DNA of 22,091 nt from an uncultured Candidatus Melainabacteria bacterium (GCA_934717895.1 CAKUZO010000029.1:1-22091); one strand, 5' to 3'. Positions 6,060-14,787 are shown, counted from the first letter of the stretch. Numbers and translations are program-made. Notes: generated by a model not told the origin, from the sequence alone.

Positions 6060-6767
6060 ATGGCTTTAAGAAACAGAAAAACTACTCAGGCTGAGGGCGA
6101 TAACAACATATTTTGGACAACTATGGCTGACTTACTTTTGGGGTTGGCAATTATTTTTATGACGTTGTTTGTGCTTGCTATGACGGGGTTTACGCAACAA
6201 ACTCTTGAACAGAAAAAACATCAAATTGAAGTTAGTAAAGAGTTAATCGAAAATCTTAAAGATGCTAATATTGATGCGCAAGTTGATGAGATGACGGGTG
6301 ATATAAAGATTTCTGACTTAGAGCTTTTTGAGGTTGGAAGTTATAATCTTTCTCCAAAAGGTAAAGCGTATTTGGATAAACTTATTCCAATATATATAAA
6401 TACAATTTTTTCTAAAAAAGAATTGGTTGGAGAAATTGATAATATTGTCGTTCAGGGACACACTGACAGTCAGACATATTCAGGGCTTAAAGATGCAAAT
6501 TTAAGTTATATGAAAAATATGCAATTGAGTTTGCAGCGTGCAAATTCGGTTGCGGATTATATGTTCAAAACGGGTTATGACAAGAAATACAGCGAAAAAT
6601 TACGTGAAATTTTAACCGTTGAGGGCAAAAGTAATTCTGATCCGATTTTGGTAAACGGAAAAGAAGATTTTAACAAAAGCAGACGTGTGGAATTGCGTTT
6701 GAAAGTTAAAAATGTTAATGTAACAGAAGTATTAGTACATGGAGTTCAAGGCTTAGATGATAAATGA
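6060..6767 (+). CDS. MotB/OmpA-type stator protein, ZorB-like
   Basis: This 235-aa protein has a short N-terminus, then one membrane segment (about residues 18-43). The segment begins [10 protein letters not shown], with the aspartate at the place of the proton-carrying Asp of MotB, ExbD and ZorB. A linker leads to an OmpA-like peptidoglycan-binding domain, with VVQGHTDS near 128-135, NMQLSLQRA near 153-161 and SRRVELRLK near 207-215. NxxLSLQR and SRRVELR are close to what I remember of ZorB. Together with the preceding gene it should form a proton-driven stator anchored to the wall. AAAGGGCGG upstream supports the start. No ZorC, ZorD or ZorE effector is present in the window; the next gene overlaps by 11 nt and is UPF0210. 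Whether this pair defends, transports or moves something cannot be told from sequence. Confidence 0.88.
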   Translation: MALRNRKTTQAEGDNNIFWTTMADLLLGLAIIFMTLFVLAMTGFTQQTLEQKKHQIEVSKELIENLKDANIDAQVDEMTGDIKISDLELFEVGSYNLSPKGKAYLDKLIPIYINTIFSKKELVGEIDNIVVQGHTDSQTYSGLKDANLSYMKNMQLSLQRANSVADYMFKTGYDKKYSEKLREILTVEGKSNSDPILVNGKEDFNKSRRVELRLKVKNVNVTEVLVHGVQGLDDK

Positions 6768-8118
6768 GAATTTAATATTAGAAACGATTAATATGATAAA
6801 ATTGCACAACTTGGATATCAGAACGGTTACGATGGCGATAAGCCTTCGTGATTGCATGGATAGCGATGTTGATGTTGTGTGTAAAAATATTTATAACAAG
6901 ATTAAAAAATACGCCGGCAAACTTGTTGAGTACGCGAACGAATTTGAGAATGATTATTCTATTCCGATTGTGAACAAGAGAATTTCTGTCACTCCGATTT
7001 CACTTGTCGGCGAGGCTTGCAAAAATCCTGATTACGTGAAAATCGCAAAGACATTGGATAAAGTTGCGGAAGAAATCGGTGTAAACTTTGTCGGAGGATT
7101 TTCTGCTATGGTAGAAAAAGGTATGACAAAGGGCGACAAGATGCTTATTGAAAGTATTCCGGAAGCTTTGGCACAGACTGAAAGACTGTGCTCATCGATA
7201 AATGTTGCCTCATCAAAAGCCGGAATTAATATGGACGCTGTTTTAAAAATGGCAGACATAGTAAAAAAATCGGCAGAATTAACCAAGGACAGAGATGGTA
7301 TTGGGGCTGCAAAGCTTGTAATTTTCTGTAACACCCCTGGGGATAATCCGTTTATGGCAGGAGCTTTTTGCGGAATTGGAGAGCCTGAATGTGCTTTGAA
7401 TGTCGGAGTTTCAGGGCCCGGTGTTGTGAGAGCTGCTGTTGAAGCGTTAGGAAAAGACGCGGATTTGAGTGAGTTAGCAAATAAAATTAAACAAATTGCA
7501 TATAAAATTACGTCAACAGGTGAGCTTGTAGGTAAAAAGCTTGCAGAAAAATTGAATGTTCCGTTTGGTGTAATTGATTTGTCGTTGGCGCCGACTCCTG
7601 CTGAGGGTGACAGTGTTGCGGGTATTTTTCAGGCAATGGGGTTGGAACATGCCGGCGCTCATGGGACAACAGCTGCACTTGCGATGCTTAACGATGCCGT
7701 AAAAAAAGGTGGAATTATGGCAAGTTCACACGTTGGTGGACTTTCAGGTGCATTTATTCCTGTTTCTGAGGACGCCGGAATGATTGAAGCAACTTCAAAA
7801 GGATATTTGACTTTTGATAAGCTGGAAGCGATGACTTGTGTTTGCTCCGTTGGCTTAGATATGATTGCAATCCCCGGAGATACGCCGAAAGAAACTATTG
7901 CCGGCATGATTGCTGATGAAATGGCAATCGGAATGATTAACAAAAAGACAACTGCTGTTAGAGTTATTCCGGTTGTGGGAAAGAATATAGGAGATGAAAT
8001 TGTATATGGCGGATTATTGGGAAAAGCTCCGATTATTCCTGTAAATAAGCTATCTTCGGCAGGATTTGTTTGCAGAGGTGGAAGAATTCCTGCTCCAATC
8101 CATAGTTTAAATAACTAA
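6757..8118 (+). CDS. UPF0210 (PFL) family protein
   Basis: A 453-aa protein that matches UPF0210/DUF711 over its full length, the usual size being about 450. Conserved stretches include [12 protein letters not shown] near the start, [84 protein letters not shown] and [11 protein letters not shown] at the end. The family is cytosolic and widespread in anaerobes. In Firmicutes it often sits beside an ACT-domain (UPF0237) gene, which is absent here. Its biochemical role is not established; conserved glycine-rich motifs hint at an enzyme. The ATG at 6757 lies inside zorB (11-nt overlap), so translation is probably coupled, and the N-terminus from this start aligns with remembered homologues. Confidence 0.93.
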   Translation: MINENLILETINMIKLHNLDIRTVTMAISLRDCMDSDVDVVCKNIYNKIKKYAGKLVEYANEFENDYSIPIVNKRISVTPISLVGEACKNPDYVKIAKTLDKVAEEIGVNFVGGFSAMVEKGMTKGDKMLIESIPEALAQTERLCSSINVASSKAGINMDAVLKMADIVKKSAELTKDRDGIGAAKLVIFCNTPGDNPFMAGAFCGIGEPECALNVGVSGPGVVRAAVEALGKDADLSELANKIKQIAYKITSTGELVGKKLAEKLNVPFGVIDLSLAPTPAEGDSVAGIFQAMGLEHAGAHGTTAALAMLNDAVKKGGIMASSHVGGLSGAFIPVSEDAGMIEATSKGYLTFDKLEAMTCVCSVGLDMIAIPGDTPKETIAGMIADEMAIGMINKKTTAVRVIPVVGKNIGDEIVYGGLLGKAPIIPVNKLSSAGFVCRGGRIPAPIHSLNN

Positions 8119-8130
8119 TGAGAATTAAAT

Positions 8131-8466
8131 ATGGCTAAAACGCTAAATGAACATGCCGACGATTTAAAACGGTATATAATAGAATTACAGTCAGACGCGC
8201 ATAACAAAGGAAGTGTGCGAGCTGGGCGTTACAATAATCTAAAATTAACAATGGAACCTAATTCTAATAGCAATCCTCATGTTGTTATAGATATGACTAT
8301 GTCGTCTGCGGAATTTGAGCTTAAAATGGGGCAAAAATTGTATGGCGGACTCGGGCCTGATGAACGTTATGTTGTGCGTTGGTTGAGCAAGTCCGGAACT
8401 TTGCCTGCGTTGATGGAAACATGGCGCGCAATTGTAAAAAATGGTGGTCGAGAAAAAGACAGGTAG
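8131..8466 (+). CDS. conserved-looking 111-aa protein of unknown function
   Basis: This small, soluble, charged protein begins 12 bases after the UPF0210 gene and is likely the last gene of that operon. It has no signal peptide, membrane segment or metal motif. A helical N-terminus (about 1-30) is followed by two strands (NLKLTMEP, HVVIDMTMSSAEF) and a C-terminal helical part with GPDERYVVRWLSK. Codon use is like its neighbours, so it looks genuine. I do not recognise the family. Confidence 0.75.
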   Translation: MAKTLNEHADDLKRYIIELQSDAHNKGSVRAGRYNNLKLTMEPNSNSNPHVVIDMTMSSAEFELKMGQKLYGGLGPDERYVVRWLSKSGTLPALMETWRAIVKNGGREKDR

Positions 8467-8480
8467 TTTTAATCTTTTCA

Positions 8481-8489
8481 TGCTAAAAT
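8481..8489 (+). promoter_or_regulatory. extended -10 of ribE, leaderless start predicted
   Basis: TGCTAAAAT is an extended -10 box whose last T is followed by exactly six bases and the ATG at 8496. No Shine-Dalgarno and no FMN riboswitch fits in the 29 bases between genes. Confidence 0.5.
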
Positions 8490-8495
8490 GTGGTT

Positions 8496-9089
8496 ATGTT
8501 TACAGGTATTGTAGAAGAAATCGGAAAAATAAAGAGTTTTGACGGTAAGCGTCTTGTTGTTGAATGCTCAAAGGTGCTTGAAGGTATGCAACTGGGCGAC
8601 AGTATTTCAACTAACGGGTGCTGTCAGACAGTTGTTTCTATGAGCTCAAATTCGTTTTCGGCGGACGTTAGTGCGGAAACTTTACGCGTTACAAAAGGGT
8701 TTAAAACTGCTGAAAATGTTAATCTTGAACGAGCTTTGACTCCTCAAACAAGAATGGGCGGACATATTGTGCAAGGTCATGTTGACGGAGTTGCACGATA
8801 TCTTGGCGAAATGAGGTTTGAAGTTCCGAAAGAGCTTGATAAATATATTGTTTACAAAGGCTCAATTACCGTAAACGGTGTTAGCTTAACGGTTTCTAGG
8901 AGCGAAGGAAATACTTTTTGCGTTGCAATAATTCCGCATACTCTTGAAAACACCAACCTAAAAGACTTGAAAACAGGCGATTTAGTCAATATCGAAACAG
9001 ATATTTTAGGACGATATGTTGAAAAATTTTTATCAACGAAAGATAATAATTTGACAGAAGATTTTTTGAAAGAAAATGGGTTTATGTAA
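8496..9089 (+). CDS. ribE: riboflavin synthase, alpha subunit
   Basis: A 197-aa enzyme that converts two molecules of 6,7-dimethyl-8-ribityllumazine into riboflavin and a pyrimidinedione, the last step of riboflavin synthesis. It has the usual two similar lumazine-binding barrels. The first starts at MFTGIVEEIG and has the GDSISTNGCCQTV region; the second starts near residue 90 with MGGHIVQGHVDGVA and has GSITVNGVSLTV. The start is the ATG at 8496, since MFTGIVE is the universal N-terminus; a GTG two codons earlier is in frame. It precedes ribBA by one base. ribD and ribH are not in this window. Confidence 0.96.
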   Translation: MFTGIVEEIGKIKSFDGKRLVVECSKVLEGMQLGDSISTNGCCQTVVSMSSNSFSADVSAETLRVTKGFKTAENVNLERALTPQTRMGGHIVQGHVDGVARYLGEMRFEVPKELDKYIVYKGSITVNGVSLTVSRSEGNTFCVAIIPHTLENTNLKDLKTGDLVNIETDILGRYVEKFLSTKDNNLTEDFLKENGFM

Positions 9090-9090
9090 T

Positions 9091-10299
9091 ATGGACGAAT
9101 TCAAATTTGACAGTATAGAAAGCGCATTAGAAGATTTTAAAGCAGGCAAAATGCTTATTGTTGCCGATGACGAGGACAGAGAAAACGAGGGCGATTTGAT
9201 ATGTTCCGGTCAGATGGTAACGCCTGATGTTATAAAATTTATGGCTGAGCACGCAAAAGGCTTGATTTGCCTTGCGATTGCACCTGAAATTGCAGAGAAA
9301 ATGCAGCTGCCGCAAATGGTTGAGCAAAATAATGAGTCAATGAAAACAGCTTTTACCGTAAGTATTGATGCGGCTGAAAAATATGGCGTAACAACAGGTA
9401 TTTCAGCGTTTGACAGGGCAAAAACGATAGAAGTTTGCCTTGCACCTGACGCTCAACCGTCAGATCTTCGACGCCCCGGACACTTGTTTCCTTGTGTAGC
9501 AAGAAAAGGCGGCGTTTTGACTCGTACAGGGCACACAGAAGCAGTTGTCGATTTGGCAAGATTGTGTGGGCATGTTCCGGCTGGGCCTATGTGTGAGATT
9601 ATGGCAGAAGACGGACACATGGCACGTCGTGACGATTTGTACAAGTTTGCCAAAAAACATGGGATAAAATTTATTTCTGTTGCAGAATTGATTGCGTACC
9701 GCTTGAAGTCAGAAAAAATCGTTACTCGCGAGGCGGAAGCTCATTTGCCGACTCAATTTGGTGATTTTGAAATTTATGGATACTTAAACCATTTAACAGG
9801 TCAAGAATGCGTTGCCCTTGTAAAAGATGATGGCTCAGATAAAATTCCGCTTGTTCGTGTTCACAGCGAATGTTTGACGGGTGATATTTTCCACAGTTTG
9901 AAATGTGATTGTAATTACCAATTGCACAGTGCACTAAAAATGATTAACGAATATGGAAAAGGCGCATTAGTCTACATGAAAGGTCATGAAGGTCGTGGAA
10001 TTGGAATTATCAACAAAATAAAGGCATATCATCTTCAAGAAGAAGGGCAGGACACAGTTGAAGCGAATGTTTCACTAGGATTTAAACCTGATTTGAGAGA
10101 TTACGGCATGGGTGCTCAGATAATTCGCGATTTAGGATTCAATAATTTTAATTTAATTACCAATAATCCGAAAAAAATCGTCGGTTTGAAGGGTTACGGA
10201 TTAACTGTACATGATATAGTTAAAATACCGCCATATATTAATGAGTTTAATAAACGATATATGGAAACCAAAAAAGAAAAAATGCACCACATGATATAA
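9091..10299 (+). CDS. ribBA: RibBA: DHBP synthase fused to GTP cyclohydrolase II
   Basis: This 402-aa bifunctional enzyme supplies both precursors of riboflavin. The N-terminal half (about 1-205) makes 3,4-dihydroxy-2-butanone 4-phosphate from ribulose 5-phosphate, with DDEDRENEGDL, TGISAFDRAKTI, RRPGHLFPCVA and RTGHTEAVVDLARL. The C-terminal half is GTP cyclohydrolase II: zinc ligands in SECLTGD and KCDC, substrate motif GHEGRGIGI, then YGMGAQIIRDLG, TNNPKKI and GYGLTV. Both active sites look intact. The chosen start (ATG 9091) sits one base after the ribE stop. An ATG at 9076 is also in frame but overlaps ribE and would add five residues not typical of the family. No Shine-Dalgarno is obvious, so translation probably couples to ribE. 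Confidence 0.96.
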   Translation: MDEFKFDSIESALEDFKAGKMLIVADDEDRENEGDLICSGQMVTPDVIKFMAEHAKGLICLAIAPEIAEKMQLPQMVEQNNESMKTAFTVSIDAAEKYGVTTGISAFDRAKTIEVCLAPDAQPSDLRRPGHLFPCVARKGGVLTRTGHTEAVVDLARLCGHVPAGPMCEIMAEDGHMARRDDLYKFAKKHGIKFISVAELIAYRLKSEKIVTREAEAHLPTQFGDFEIYGYLNHLTGQECVALVKDDGSDKIPLVRVHSECLTGDIFHSLKCDCNYQLHSALKMINEYGKGALVYMKGHEGRGIGIINKIKAYHLQEEGQDTVEANVSLGFKPDLRDYGMGAQIIRDLGFNNFNLITNNPKKIVGLKGYGLTVHDIVKIPPYINEFNKRYMETKKEKMHHMI

Positions 10300-10317
10300 C
10301 AACAAGGAATTGAGAAA

Positions 10318-11313
10318 ATGACTGACGTAAACCAAAATTTTGAAGCAAGATTACTAACCCCGAATGATTATAAGCCATTTGCAGCTGTTTATAATGATTT
10401 TAGAAGCAGAGCTGTTAGTGAGTACAACTTTGAGTTAGAACCACTTGATTTTGAGGGGTTTGTTGACGCTGTCGAGAAAAAATTAATTGAATGTGTTGTT
10501 TTGTTTGAAAATTCAATCCCTTTTGCATTCTTGGTTTATACAACAGCGATTTCTGAGGCGATTGAGTTGAATATTATTCACTCTTTGAAAATGGAAAATA
10601 TGGTTGAAAGAGCGATGTATTTGGTTAAAAAGTTTCTTGAACTTACCAAAGCTGAAAGACTTGATAAGGTTGTATGTTACCCGATGTTGGGTTCTCAAAA
10701 AGAATTGATTGGTGATATTGCGAGATACGGTTTCAAATTTGTCGGAATTGCGGTTTTGAGATTTATGATGTCAGGTACAAATTCTCGTGATATTTTGAAT
10801 ATTACTCAATTGGCACCGCTTGATTCTGAATACAAGCTTGTGGATTGGCAAGACAAATATTTTGAGGACGCTGTGGAAGTCGTTCAAGAAGGCTTTGAAG
10901 ACAGTGCAGACGCTTTGTTTGATCCAAGATTTAAGACGATTGACGGCACACGAGATATTATTACAAAGATTGTAAAGAATATTTATGCAGAATTTTTGCC
11001 GGAAGCAACGACAATTTTGCTTTGCAATAATATCCCTGTCGGGTTCTGCTTTATGAACCTTACAGGCGGTAGAATTGCAAATATTCCGATTGTTGCGATT
11101 AGAAAAGAACATCAAGGTAAAGGCTTGTCAAAACACATGTTAAAACATTCTGTTGAAAAACTTATTAAAATGGCAGATGAAGGTGTTAAGCCGATTAGTG
11201 AAGTTAATACGACGACAGAAACAAATAACTTCCAAGCCTTGAAAATGTATCGCCACTTAGGATTTAAAGAGGATTATAATTATCCGCAAGCCTATTTGCC
11301 TGCAAAAGATTAG
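10318..11313 (+). CDS. GNAT-fold acetyltransferase, two-domain
   Basis: A 331-aa cytosolic protein ending in a clear GNAT domain (about residues 175-331). The acetyl-CoA binding motif A is IVAIRKEHQGKGLSKHML (HQGKG loop near 264-268), and motif B is NTTTETNNFQALKMYRHLGFK near 300. The first 165 residues look like a second, degenerate GNAT fold (ARLLTPNDYKPF at the start, ARYGFKFVGIAVLRF near 140-154) lacking the acetyl-CoA loop. The acceptor cannot be predicted. AAGGA precedes the start, and the gene follows ribBA by 18 bases, so it may be the last gene of the riboflavin transcript, which ends at the terminator at 11331. A link to riboflavin is positional only. Confidence 0.88.
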   Translation: MTDVNQNFEARLLTPNDYKPFAAVYNDFRSRAVSEYNFELEPLDFEGFVDAVEKKLIECVVLFENSIPFAFLVYTTAISEAIELNIIHSLKMENMVERAMYLVKKFLELTKAERLDKVVCYPMLGSQKELIGDIARYGFKFVGIAVLRFMMSGTNSRDILNITQLAPLDSEYKLVDWQDKYFEDAVEVVQEGFEDSADALFDPRFKTIDGTRDIITKIVKNIYAEFLPEATTILLCNNIPVGFCFMNLTGGRIANIPIVAIRKEHQGKGLSKHMLKHSVEKLIKMADEGVKPISEVNTTTETNNFQALKMYRHLGFKEDYNYPQAYLPAKD

Positions 11314-11330
11314 TTTGATTTAAATGTAGT

Positions 11331-11370
11331 AAAAAAAATTCCCACTTCATTATGGAGAGGGAATTTTTTT
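11331..11370. terminator. bidirectional terminator between the GNAT gene and rnpB
   Basis: AAAATTCCC pairs with GGGAATTTT around a 15-base loop, with A8 before and T7 after. It can end the plus-strand rib/GNAT transcript and the minus-strand RNase P RNA. Confidence 0.85.
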
Positions 11371-11373
11371 AAA

Positions 11374-11716
11374 TAAAGCAGCTCATAAGCCGTGTTCTGT
11401 TTCTAAACAATCATCTGTCTGGCATTGGAATTACTTCCAATTTCTAGCGATTTCTTTGAAGTTGGCGAACAGCCTTTATAACCTTCATTTCAATCTTGCA
11501 TTCAGCAGGGGGTTGCCTAGCCGATATTTCTCAATATCGCTGGTGAAGCTCTTAACTCACCGTTGCATCATCGCCTGTGGTATTTCTACCCATCGGCAGT
11601 TTACATTTCTGTGGTCCTATCCACCGGTTCACACCGTCCGGAGTTTCTCCGGCTGCCTGTTCTTGAATGTACGGACTTTCCTCACCTGATTAAGGCGCGA
11701 TTGTTCGACTGCTTTA
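11374..11716 (-). ncRNA. rnpB: RNase P RNA (bacterial type A)
   Basis: The minus strand gives about 343 nt with the hallmarks of the catalytic RNA that matures tRNA 5' ends. The 5' end AAAGCAG pairs with CTGCTTT at the 3' end (helix P1). The universal GAGGAAAGUCCG lies near the 5' end and ACAGAA near the 3' end, and GGCAACCCCC and CGGUGUGAACCGGUGGAUAGG stretches lie between in separate helices. The ends are set from the P1 helix and may be off by a few bases. The gene begins about 5 bases after the stop of the prepilin-like gene. Either it has its own promoter inside that gene (CATTAT lies 7 bases before the 5' end) or the RNA is processed from a shared transcript. Confidence 0.93.
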
Positions 11717-11720
11717 AGTC

Positions 11721-12467
11721 TTATAATGAATCTCTTAGAGATGTATTTATTGTGATGAATTCTGCGGCTTTTTCATCATCTTTATTGATGTTCATTTTAC
11801 CGTTTACCCAAATATCAATCTGGTATCTGTCAAAATCTGTATTTTTAGTGCCATCAGCATTCTTTTCTCGACAATTTGGTCCTTCGCTTCCATTTACGTC
11901 AATAAGAATTGAGCCCGGTTTAATATAATTGGTTTCATCAGCTATCTTGTATGGTTTTAATGTTTTATCGTGGCTCCAAACAACTTTATTGTCACTAATT
12001 GTAGTACCTGTTAAATCCCAAGTAACTCCGTCGGCTGTTGTATAAACATAGTTAGTTTTAGCTTTCCAGTTTAATTTAGCCGCAAATAATCCGGCAAATT
12101 TTTCTGATTTTTGCTTTTTATTAGCAGTGGCATTTTCCTCTGTGGCATCTGCACCAAGATCTCCGGCTCCATATATTTCGCCATCGTATCTAACTGCTCT
12201 AAAATCGTCAAACCCCCATCTGCATTCCCCTGTTTCGGTATCAGCGTCTTGTGAGTTACAAGCGTCACGCCCGTCAGAATATAGGATTTCGTCATTGATT
12301 AATGAGCTAACTATTTTTTCAGCTTCATAGTAGCTCTTTTTTATCATCATTTTATTTTTATTTGGTCTTGTACGCATAATAGCCGGGGTTACGACAGCTA
12401 CCAAAACCCCGATTACAGCAAGTGCAACCATTAGTTCTGTCAAAGTAAAAGCTTTAAATCTTCTCAT
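11721..12467 (-). CDS. type IV prepilin-like (pseudopilin) protein
   Basis: This 248-aa protein starts MRRFKAFTLTELMVALAVIG, a class III (type IV pilin) signal. It has a basic leader, predicted cleavage between Ala6 and Phe7, glutamate at position +5 of the mature protein, then a hydrophobic helix to about residue 29 that anchors it and packs into the filament. Alanine rather than glycine before the cleavage site is less usual but known. The globular part has several cysteines (ACNSQ, GECRWG, PNCREK) and a DVNGSEGPNC stretch close to the DxNGxxGPN motif seen in many pilin-like proteins. The start at 12467 has AGGAAGGA upstream; ten residues further upstream are in frame but unsuitable. Likely a minor or pseudopilin. 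No other pilus gene is nearby. Confidence 0.88.
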   Translation of the reverse strand: MRRFKAFTLTELMVALAVIGVLVAVVTPAIMRTRPNKNKMMIKKSYYEAEKIVSSLINDEILYSDGRDACNSQDADTETGECRWGFDDFRAVRYDGEIYGAGDLGADATEENATANKKQKSEKFAGLFAAKLNWKAKTNYVYTTADGVTWDLTGTTISDNKVVWSHDKTLKPYKIADETNYIKPGSILIDVNGSEGPNCREKNADGTKNTDFDRYQIDIWVNGKMNINKDDEKAAEFITINTSLRDSL

Positions 12468-12501
12468 AGAAATCCTTCCTGAGCTTATCTGGTACATTTA
12501 A

Positions 12502-12529
12502 ATTATACAATATCTTTGAAAATTTTTCA
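12502..12529 (-). promoter_or_regulatory. promoter of the prepilin-like gene
   Basis: On the minus strand TTGAAA (12529-12524), a 16-base spacer and TATAAT (12507-12502), leaving a leader of about 28 bases that includes AGGAAGGA. Confidence 0.6.
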
Positions 12530-12580
12530 ATGTCATATTTAAAAACTTGTTAAAATTAGTGTGGCTTTTTGATGTATTTA

Positions 12581-12589
12581 TGCTAAAAT
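12581..12589 (+). promoter_or_regulatory. extended -10 of the ABC-F gene, leaderless start predicted
   Basis: TGCTAAAAT, the same nonamer as before ribE, ends seven bases before the ATG at 12597. No Shine-Dalgarno is present. Confidence 0.5.
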
Positions 12590-12596
12590 TAAACTT

Positions 12597-14210
12597 ATGA
12601 TTACAACAGATAAATTGACCGTTAGATTTGGGTCGCAAACACTTTTTGAAAACGTTAATATTAAATTTACCCCAGGGAACTGCTATGGCGTTATTGGTGC
12701 AAACGGAGCAGGTAAAAGTACTTTGTTGAGAGTTCTTTCAGGTGAAATCGAGCCGACATCGGGCGAAGTTCATATCTCGAAAGGACAACGTATTGCAGTT
12801 CTTCGTCAAGACCACTTTGCATTCGACAATTACAAAGTTATTGATACTGTAATTATGGGGCATAAAAAGCTTTATGACATTATGCAAGAGCGTGACGCGC
12901 TTTATGCAAAGCCTGATTTTAACGACGAGGACGGTATAAAAGTTGCGCATTTAGAAGAAGAATTTGCAGAACTTGACGGTTGGCAGGCAGAAGCTATGGC
13001 GGCGTCACTGTTGTCTGACTTGGGAATTCCTGATGAGATGCATTATGAGTTAATGTCTGAGCTTTCAGGCAGTGAAAAGGTTCGTGTATTGTTGGCGCAA
13101 GCCTTGTTTGGCAATCCTGATATCCTATTGCTCGATGAACCGACAAACCACTTGGATTTGAACACTATTGCTTGGCTTGAAGAGTTTTTGATTAACTTTC
13201 CAAACCTCGTAATCGTTGTTTCGCACGACAGACAGTTTTTGGACAATGTTTGTACACATATGGCGGATATTGATTACAAAAACATTCAACTTTATACAGG
13301 AAACTACTCGTTCTGGTCGCAAGCAAGCCAATTAATCAAAAAACAAAAAGAAGAACAGAATAAGAAAACCGAAGAAAAAATGGAAGAGTTGAAGGCGTTT
13401 ATTGCGCGTTTTAGTGCCAATGCATCTAAGGCAAAACAGGCAACTTCCAGAAAAAACATGCTCGACAAATTGTCGCTTGAAGAAATTAAACCGTCATCAA
13501 GACAATATCCGAGAATTCGTTTTACTTACAACAAAATTCCGGGGAAAGATGTTTTGCAGGTTAAAAACTTGTACAAAACTGTTGAAGGAGAGGTTTTAAT
13601 CAAAAATTTGAGTTTTGAAATTAATCAAGGTGAAAAAGTTGCATTTATTGCGCGTGATCCGTTCATTATTTCAAACCTTTTTGATATTTTGGAAGACAGG
13701 GTTAAGCCTGATAGCGGTGAAGTAGTTTGGGGCGTTACAGCAACGCATTCGTACTTCCCGAAAGACAACAACTTCTATTTTGAAAACAACAAAACCATTA
13801 TGGAATGGCTTGCAGATTATTCGCCTGATCAACACGTAAACTTTTTACGCGGATATCTAGGCAGAATGCTGTTTTCAGGTGAAGATGCGGACAAAAAAGT
13901 CAGCGTTTTGTCAGGTGGCGAAAAAGTCAGATGCCTCTTTGCAAAAATGATGATTGCAGAAGCTAACGTAATGATTTTTGACGAACCGACAAACCACCTT
14001 GATTTGGAAAGTATTACAGCGTTAAACAATGCGCTGATTGACTTCCCTGGGACAATTTTGTTTACGTCACAGGATTACCAACTAATCCAAACTGTTGCCG
14101 ACAGAATTATTGAAATTTCGCCAAAAGGCTATATTAATATGCGCAACAAATACGACGAATATCTTAAAAATCCGGTTGTTTTGAAAAAACGCGAAGAGAT
14201 TTACAGATAA
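12597..14210 (+). CDS. ABC-F family ATPase, YbiT/YkpA-like
   Basis: A 537-aa cytosolic protein with two ATP-binding domains joined by a charged linker (about 235-300), and no membrane segments: the ABC-F type, which acts on ribosomes. Domain 1 has an intact Walker A (GANGAGKST, 34-42), signature LSGSEKVRV, Walker B LLLDEPTNHLD and switch VSHD. In domain 2 the signature (LSGGEKVRC) and Walker B (MIFDEPTNHLD) are kept. The Walker A place reads FIARDPFIISNL (about 350-361) without the GK(S/T) lysine, and the switch histidine is Gln (FTSQD). I recall a similar degenerate second site in YkpA-type members, so this is probably a subfamily trait. Its role would be translation quality control or tolerance of stalled ribosomes. 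The start gives the normal N-terminus, and the message is predicted to be leaderless. Confidence 0.93.
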   Translation: MITTDKLTVRFGSQTLFENVNIKFTPGNCYGVIGANGAGKSTLLRVLSGEIEPTSGEVHISKGQRIAVLRQDHFAFDNYKVIDTVIMGHKKLYDIMQERDALYAKPDFNDEDGIKVAHLEEEFAELDGWQAEAMAASLLSDLGIPDEMHYELMSELSGSEKVRVLLAQALFGNPDILLLDEPTNHLDLNTIAWLEEFLINFPNLVIVVSHDRQFLDNVCTHMADIDYKNIQLYTGNYSFWSQASQLIKKQKEEQNKKTEEKMEELKAFIARFSANASKAKQATSRKNMLDKLSLEEIKPSSRQYPRIRFTYNKIPGKDVLQVKNLYKTVEGEVLIKNLSFEINQGEKVAFIARDPFIISNLFDILEDRVKPDSGEVVWGVTATHSYFPKDNNFYFENNKTIMEWLADYSPDQHVNFLRGYLGRMLFSGEDADKKVSVLSGGEKVRCLFAKMMIAEANVMIFDEPTNHLDLESITALNNALIDFPGTILFTSQDYQLIQTVADRIIEISPKGYINMRNKYDEYLKNPVVLKKREEIYR

Positions 14211-14282
14211 ACTGACGCTATTTAGTTGCCGATTTTTTCTATTTTGGCAAAAATAAAAATTGTGAATAACAAAGGAGAGATT

Positions 14283-14759
14283 ATGTACAGAATTGGTATA
14301 GGATATGATATTCACAAGCTCACGACAGGCAGAGATTTGATAATCGGTGGTGTTAAGATAACGCACGAAAAAGGGCTTTTGGGGCATTCTGATGCAGACG
14401 TTCTAATCCACGCAATTATTGATGCGATGCTTGGGGCTTTGGCGCTTTCTGATATCGGAACACTTTTCCCAGATACAAGCGAATTGTACAAAGATGCCGA
14501 CAGTACTGTGCTTTTGCGTGATGTTTATAAACTTATTAAAGAGAAAAAGTACGTTATAGAAAACATCGATAGCAACATTATCGCTCAGCAACCGAAAATG
14601 ATGCCGTATATTCCGAAAATGAAAGATGTGCTTTGCGAAATTTTGGAAATCGAGCCGAACAGACTTTCGATTAAGGCAAAAACAAATGAAAAAATGGACG
14701 CTGTCGGACAAGAACTTGCAATTGAATCACAGGCAGTGGTGTTGTTGAAAAAGTTTTAG
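14283..14759 (+). CDS. ispF: 2-C-methyl-D-erythritol 2,4-cyclodiphosphate synthase
   Basis: A 158-aa enzyme of the MEP isoprenoid pathway that closes CDP-ME 2-phosphate to the cyclic diphosphate with release of CMP. RIGIGYDIHKL carries two zinc ligands (D and H of YDIH). GLLGHSDADVLIHAIIDAMLGA carries the third histidine and the substrate-binding HSDAD. DIGTLFPD, the KAKTNEKMDAVG loop and a short C-terminus complete the family pattern, and the length is normal. AAAGGAGAG lies just before the ATG at 14283, so longer upstream reading is not used. It follows the ABC-F gene by 72 bases. It implies a non-mevalonate pathway; other isp genes are outside the window. Confidence 0.97.
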   Translation: MYRIGIGYDIHKLTTGRDLIIGGVKITHEKGLLGHSDADVLIHAIIDAMLGALALSDIGTLFPDTSELYKDADSTVLLRDVYKLIKEKKYVIENIDSNIIAQQPKMMPYIPKMKDVLCEILEIEPNRLSIKAKTNEKMDAVGQELAIESQAVVLLKKF

Positions 14760-14787
14760 TGCAATCAATTTGGATTAAATCAATAGC

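Noticed and set aside
8466..8496. FMN riboswitch before the riboflavin genes
   Set aside because: Only 29 bases separate the genes, far too short for an RFN element, and none of its conserved segments is seen.
11456..11928. Plus-strand frames of 77 and 121 codons
   Set aside because: They are antisense to RNase P RNA and the prepilin gene.
14226..14282. Longer ispF with 19 extra N-terminal residues
   Set aside because: The internal ATG at 14283 has a strong ribosome binding site and gives the family N-terminus.
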